A DNA stretch of 64,000 nucleotides, taken from assembly GCA_009760855.2 (NCBI GenBank), contig WPIO01000054.1, positions 1,221,001-1,285,000 of the forward strand. Direction: 5' to 3'. Position 1 is the stretch's first letter. Each line of letters begins with the position of its first letter. The translations under genes were made by a program, and so were the position numbers. Below are positions 45,065 to 64,000 of the stretch, in pieces. The DNA comes from Cristatella mucedo (Eukaryota > Bryozoa > Phylactolaemata > Cristatellidae). The notes beneath the pieces were generated by a model. The model was not told the DNA's origin. It saw only the letters and a list, made by a program, of their open reading frames with translations, and did not search any database.

Positions 45065-45935
45065 TTATCTGGTATGTGTCATATGCTGCCAAAACCTTAC
45101 TAGTGCTGAGCCAGCATCTGGAGCCGTTGCAGCCCCCTCTGCCAGTGCAGCTTCATAAAGAGGTTCTGACAAGTCTTTAAGCGGAGGAATAGAAGTTAAT
45201 TTATTGTCCACATAGGACCTGAGGGCGCGAACAGGCCGAAACCGATGCAGCAGTTCAGCTAGGTACGAAGGTGCCAAGCCGTGGCGGGCCTTGTGGGTCA
45301 GAGTAAGAACTTTGCTCTGTATCCTTTGCTCAACCGGCAACCATCCTAGCTCTTTCAGCAAAGGAGACACGTGCTCAAACCGCTGGGACTTGAAGACTAG
45401 CCTTGCAGCCATATTCATAGTCCGCTGTAGTGGCATAATAGCTTTGTTTGGCAGCCCAGCCAAAAGGGAATTACAATAATCTAGCCGAGACAGAACTAAG
45501 GAGCTTGTTAAATCTTTTACAAGCTACGTGTAAGACAGCTCCTAATCTTAGATAGGAGTCGAACGTGATGGCCAGCTGTAGAAGCAGGGATCGGATGTGA
45601 TGGCCAGCTGTAGAAGCAGTCTTCTGAATGAAGCTTTTAAAATTGAGGCAGCTGTCGAAAACGACACCTAAATTTCGTGCACGTGGTGATGCTCGCACAA
45701 TAGCATCACCTAATAGAAGAGCAAAGCCCTTCAATCCAGCCACAAGGGTGTCCTATGAGTAGCAGTTCGGTTTTATCGTCATTTAATTTCAGGAAGTTTT
45801 CCCGACATCCTGGAGGTACTCAGTACTTCAGCGGCTCTTGAAATGATCTTTTTGTCGTTTCATATTATTATTCTGTAGTCTCCCACTGAGATAGGATCTG
45901 AACCATTGCAGTGCCGTGATGCTCAGGCTAGATGA
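45065..45935 (-). mobile_element. LINE-B type fragment with RT C-terminal and thumb text
   Basis: Minus strand reads LGVVFDSCLNFKSFIQKTAS, NMAARLVFKSQRFEHVSPLL, KELGWLPVEQRI and LTHKARHGLAPSYLAELLH, typical of the region after the RT domain in CR1/L2/Jockey-group LINEs, plus ALQWFRSYLSGRLQ near 45900. Frames are broken. Confidence 0.8.
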
Positions 45936-46528
45936 GAGGAACCCAAGACTTTGTTAGATTGTAACAAACGCTGCCGAAAGATAAAGCAAAACAAGCAGAG
46001 AGACTTTACCCAAGTCTGCACTCCTGAGCTGTTCCATCCCTGCGTTCTGTTCCATTCCGGTGTCCTGTAGCGACAGCTTTGCCCGACAGTGGTAAGTAAA
46101 CCTACCGTTGTGCGACCGCGCATCGTAGTGGACATATAATATGACGGATCGGTCACCCGGATGCCGCAACTTGAACACTGGCTGGCGAGCCAATGGTAAA
46201 ACAGCTTACCCCAATCCCTCGACGAGTGTCGCAAGGGTGCACTGAAAAGCTGTCTGTCCTGCTGTTTAGGAAACTGGACTTTATGCAGATCAAGAGGCGT
46301 GAGTTTTCTGCCAAAATCAACCGGTAACGTCCAGCTGTCAAACACCTTCGAGGGATGCACGGTCTTCTGCTCAGCTTTCTCACTCCCCTTTTTCTCGAAG
46401 TCTGACAGTAGGGCCGGCACGAGAGACGTCACGAGCTCTATTAGCGACAGGCGGATCCCAAATATGAGACAAAGGCCGGAGGCGTGACCGCCAGTTGACA
46501 TGTTCGGTTCGTGCATCGATGTTCGCAT
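45923..46528 (-). CDS. Unidentified ORF, 201 codons
   Basis: ATG at 46528 (minus), open for 201 codons, in a transposon-rich interval. Mixed composition, not low-complexity: VFDSWTLPVDFGRKLTPLDL, RDWGKLFYHWLASQCSSCGI, VTDPSYYMSTTMRGRT. The left end runs into LINE reverse-transcriptase sequence (about 45770-45935). I do not recognise the family. It could be a gene fragment, a piece of a mobile element, or chance. Confidence 0.25.
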   Translation of the reverse strand: MRTSMHEPNMSTGGHASGLCLIFGIRLSLIELVTSLVPALLSDFEKKGSEKAEQKTVHPSKVFDSWTLPVDFGRKLTPLDLHKVQFPKQQDRQLFSAPLRHSSRDWGKLFYHWLASQCSSCGIRVTDPSYYMSTTMRGRTTVGLLTTVGQSCRYRTPEWNRTQGWNSSGVQTWVKSLCLFCFIFRQRLLQSNKVLGSSHLA

Positions 46529-46649
46529 TCTATCTCGGCTTGATTATTTCGAAAGCAGTCATTACTACAAATAGGGGGCCGACGACACGAGACGACTGCT
46601 CCAAAGGCTCGGTAAAAGATAAGTAAATAAATAAATAATAAATAAAGGC

Positions 46650-46735
46650 TCAAATAATAACGATAATGCATTCGGTATAGCGCCCTTAGAGAACTCAATC
46701 TCTTACTAGGCACTTATCATACATAGGTCCACGAT
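46650..46735 (-). mobile_element. LINE-A 3' tail only
   Basis: ATAATGCATTCGGTATAGCG, CCCTTAGAGAACTCAATCTC, TTACTAGGCAC. Confidence 0.6.
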
Positions 46736-47572
46736 CATTAAGTACAGCTTCGGTCCCGTAAAACCGGGAACGACAGGAATTTGAAGGCTGAATCTTCGCG
46801 TCCTTGATCAAATGCCGGCAAACTTGCCAACTCTAACTGCCAATAACATCGGGGTACTGCCGTCAACTACAACACCGACTGTCTAGTAGCTGCTCTCACC
46901 TGCTCAGCTCCCCGTGACGGGTTTATAAGTCATCCGGGAGGGGCCGAGGGGGCTTCCATGGAAGCTAATAATAAAGGGCAAAGGGCAAAGCTTGAATGGC
47001 CGTAGCAGCCCCGGCAACGTACGGGTGGGTGGGTGGAGGGAGGGAGGGAGGCGCTAAAGCCCCCCCCCCCCCCCCCCGTTGTTCACGAGTAAATCCTTCG
47101 TAGGCGTCGAAAGGCAAAGCAACGATTTGGCATCGCGTGACAGCATTCGCGACAAAGAAGCAAGATACATCGTTCGATTATAGTTTGCTGAACTTGTTCT
47201 GTGTATTTACGACTGCACGAACAGCCCCAAGAGGTCAGGAGCTGCGCAAGCTATAAAAGCCAGACGAGCTAAGTCCTTCGCATATAAAAAGGCAAAACAG
47301 GTGGTACAGTAGTGGAAGTCATGTACAAAAGCTCTCGTCAGAAACATGCCCAAGGTAATTACTCCGTGTGCATAGAGGTAAACAGCAGGTACAAAATACA
47401 TGGAATGCCTAGGGAAGCCGAGGTTCTGGACCAAATTGGAATGTGAAGCACGCACGTCGTGTGATCATAGCTGGTGCGGCGGCTAGATCTCTCCTGCATT
47501 CAAGTCGAGGTCGAGTCATGGTGGTTTTCAGCTGACGGAAGCGGTCGCACGCAGAGCTAGCCGAGCTGAGCG
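46736..47572. other. Intergenic spacer and 3' flank of the 4-TM gene
   Basis: No gene seen. Contains a C-run at 47061-47077, GGGT/GGGA runs and unique sequence. AATAAA-like text on the minus strand was not convincing. Confidence 0.4.
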
Positions 47573-62549
<14,977 letters not shown>

Positions 62550-63479
62550 ACCGCGGAAGCACTACACGGCCATTTCAATCGACGCACGGCTGGCACGGAT
62601 GTTTCGACCGGGTACTTCCGGATCTATTATGGCTTCCCGGCTGCAGTCACCCGGGCGTGGCTCACGGATCGCTGTGCCAAGGTCATGGGTCGCCGACTTT
62701 TGGGGCCTTCTCGGTCAAGGTGTTTCGCTCGCCCCGTCGTATTTCTTTCTCTCGCGTCTTCATATCCGATCTATCTCTTGTGTCTTATCAGGTTTTCGTG
62801 AGCATGTGAGTGCGGGTGTGTGTGTGTGTGTGTGTACTCATTCGTGTCAGTATTTCTTGACTAGTCTCAAGAGGCCTGCCGAGCGGCAAGCCTTTGGCAC
62901 GAAACCCCAGGCTCTTCGCATTTCGGCGAGCGCGTTCCTTCTTTTTTTTTGAGTGATGAGTATGGAGAGGCCGTGCGGCAAAAGCCTTTTGCGGAGTTTC
63001 AGGCTCTACCAAAATGGTAAGTTATTTTAGGCAGTAGTAGTGCAAATATTAATAATACCAGTGCCTTAAGACGGGCTCAATCTCTATATCTAGTCAGCGA
63101 CTTTTCTAGTCTCTGCAAGACGATCGATAACCGAGAGTTTTTCACATGCAAGGTTTCAAGGATGCAATATCAAATGCATACCACGCCTAGTTAAGCGAAC
63201 GAGCAGACGCTCCTGCCTGCCCGCCTGTCAGTAAGCCATCCAGTTGGTAGCGAGAACTGAATCGCGAACAGCACAAAGGAAGGAACAAAGGAAGGATCGC
63301 AGGAAGGAACAAAGGAAGAAGAAAATAGGGACGAAAGTTCGGACCGGAAGGGAAAGCTGACCGGAAAAGATGCGTCTTTGGTAGGGACTTGATTAATGCA
63401 AGGGCATTGCCGGCGGTGACCTTTCTCACGTCTCGGATGAGACGCAGAAGCAGCCTGGAATATCGGTGACTATAAATCC

Positions 63480-63700
63480 TACGAAACGATGGTTCTTTGG
63501 CGTCGGCGGCGGCGGGGGGGGGGGGATATCGGACCGAAGGCTGCGCCGCATGAACCGTAAGCTGGCCATTTCGAGATTCGGGCATAATAGACGGTATTAC
63601 ATTGCGCCAATCAACAAAAGCAAGGATAGACCAACGTGAATTAGGACTAAAAGTGAAATTCTTGAAATACGGTCGCCGGGACGCAGATACTGCACCTTCA
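63480..63700 (+). pseudogene. Possible decayed 18S rRNA fragment
   Basis: Landmarks of the 18S V4/V5 region appear in order: GGTTCT, GAACCG...GGCCAT, AGACGG, ATTGCGCC, GTGAAATTCTTG (12 exact bases of a near-universal 18S segment), then GACGCAGATACTGC, similar to GACGAAC.ACTGC. Spacing is expanded and the rest is poorly matched, so this is a diverged pseudocopy at best. Confidence 0.3.
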
Positions 63701-63825
63701 GGAGGGAGGGTGCAGGAGGGAGGGGCAGGAAAGAAGGGCAGGAAGGAGGGGCACGAGGGAGGGGGCAGAAAGGAAGGGCAGGAAGACGAAAGAGGGAGGG
63801 TGCAGGAAGGAAGGGTGCAGCCACG
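63690..63825. repeat. Purine-rich GGAGG/AGGAAGG repeat
   Basis: Repeats of GGAGGGAGGGTGCAGGAGGG, GGCAGGAAGGAGGGGCACGA and similar text: strong purine-strand bias. Confidence 0.85.
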
Positions 63826-63901
63826 TGCGGCTAAAGATTATCGCTCACATTAAGTCGCACGTCGGCGCCGGGACAGCCTAACCCGGTCATCTCCGAACGG
63901 C

Positions 63902-63902
<1 letters not shown>

Positions 63903-63956
<54 letters not shown>

Positions 63957-63960
63957 TTAT
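63903..63960. repeat. (CA)n and (TA)n
   Basis: About 22 CA units and a short TA run near the window end. Confidence 0.95.
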
Positions 63961-64000
63961 AGCGATGAATAAATATAAATATAGCGACATGTATTTATAG

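Larger units (their letters stand above)
62550..64000. other. Right end of window: upstream of the 4-TM gene
   Basis: Holds unique sequence 5' of the 4-TM gene, a purine-rich block (63690-63830, GGAGG/AGGAAGG type), a possible decayed 18S rRNA stretch (about 63480-63700) and a terminal (CA)n/(TA)n tract. No promoter motif can be supported. Confidence 0.45.

Noticed and set aside
63600-63700. A genuine 18S rRNA gene
   Set aside because: Only short landmarks match, with expanded spacing; reported as a possible pseudocopy only.

Overview
This is eukaryotic, almost certainly metazoan, nuclear DNA. Coding sequence is split into short exons with GT-AG introns (plus one GC-AG intron), and the gaps are full of dinucleotide arrays, tRNA-derived SINEs and decayed non-LTR LINEs. 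A single ARID4-type gene, a two-pore potassium channel and a LAPTM/DUF4728-like four-membrane-span gene point to an invertebrate bilaterian or a close relative. I cannot name the taxon. There are no operons, CRISPR arrays or prokaryotic genes.

Layout. (1) 279-22445, + strand: 16 phase-compatible exons of an ARID4 (RBP1-like, SIN3/HDAC-associated chromatin protein) gene whose N-terminal exons lie left of the window. They carry the ARID domain, long Ala/Ser/Gly-rich linkers, the Tudor-knot (chromo-barrel) domain and the conserved C-terminal helical segment. (2) 23037-24103, - strand: three exons of a decayed K2P channel copy. (3) About 25030-36230, + strand: a second, partly decayed copy of the 3' half of ARID4. 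(4) 36833-42298, - strand: a complete five-exon K2P channel of 367 residues with both pore signatures. (5) 42.3-47.5 kb: LINE/SINE fragments and one unexplained ORF. (6) 47573-62549, - strand: a four-transmembrane protein gene of about 323 residues, including 22-nt and 24-nt microexons. (7) The right end: low-complexity sequence and a possible decayed 18S rRNA fragment.

The main result is a direct tandem duplication of about 15 kb: unit A at about 9.9-25.03 kb and unit B at about 25.03-40.24 kb. The unit holds the 3' halves of two convergent genes. Unit A supplies the 3' end of the intact ARID4 gene. Unit B supplies the 3' end of the intact K2P gene. The orphan halves (K2P in A, ARID4 in B) lack their 5' exons and carry lesions. 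Identity between units is patchy: blocks at about 98-99.5% alternate with clearly diverged or unalignable sequence, which suggests gene conversion after an old duplication. Unexpectedly, the last five ARID4 exons of unit B (12-16) are still open and phase-compatible.

Mobile DNA. LINE family A (ATT-tailed) and SINE family 2 share a 3' hairpin (AAGCGCC..AGAGATTAAGTTCTCT..GGCGCT), as expected if the SINE uses the LINE's reverse transcriptase. A second LINE family ends in CATTA repeats, and a second tRNA-derived SINE family has good A and B boxes. All exon borders were read by eye from splice signals and reading-frame phase. None has been checked against transcripts or databases.
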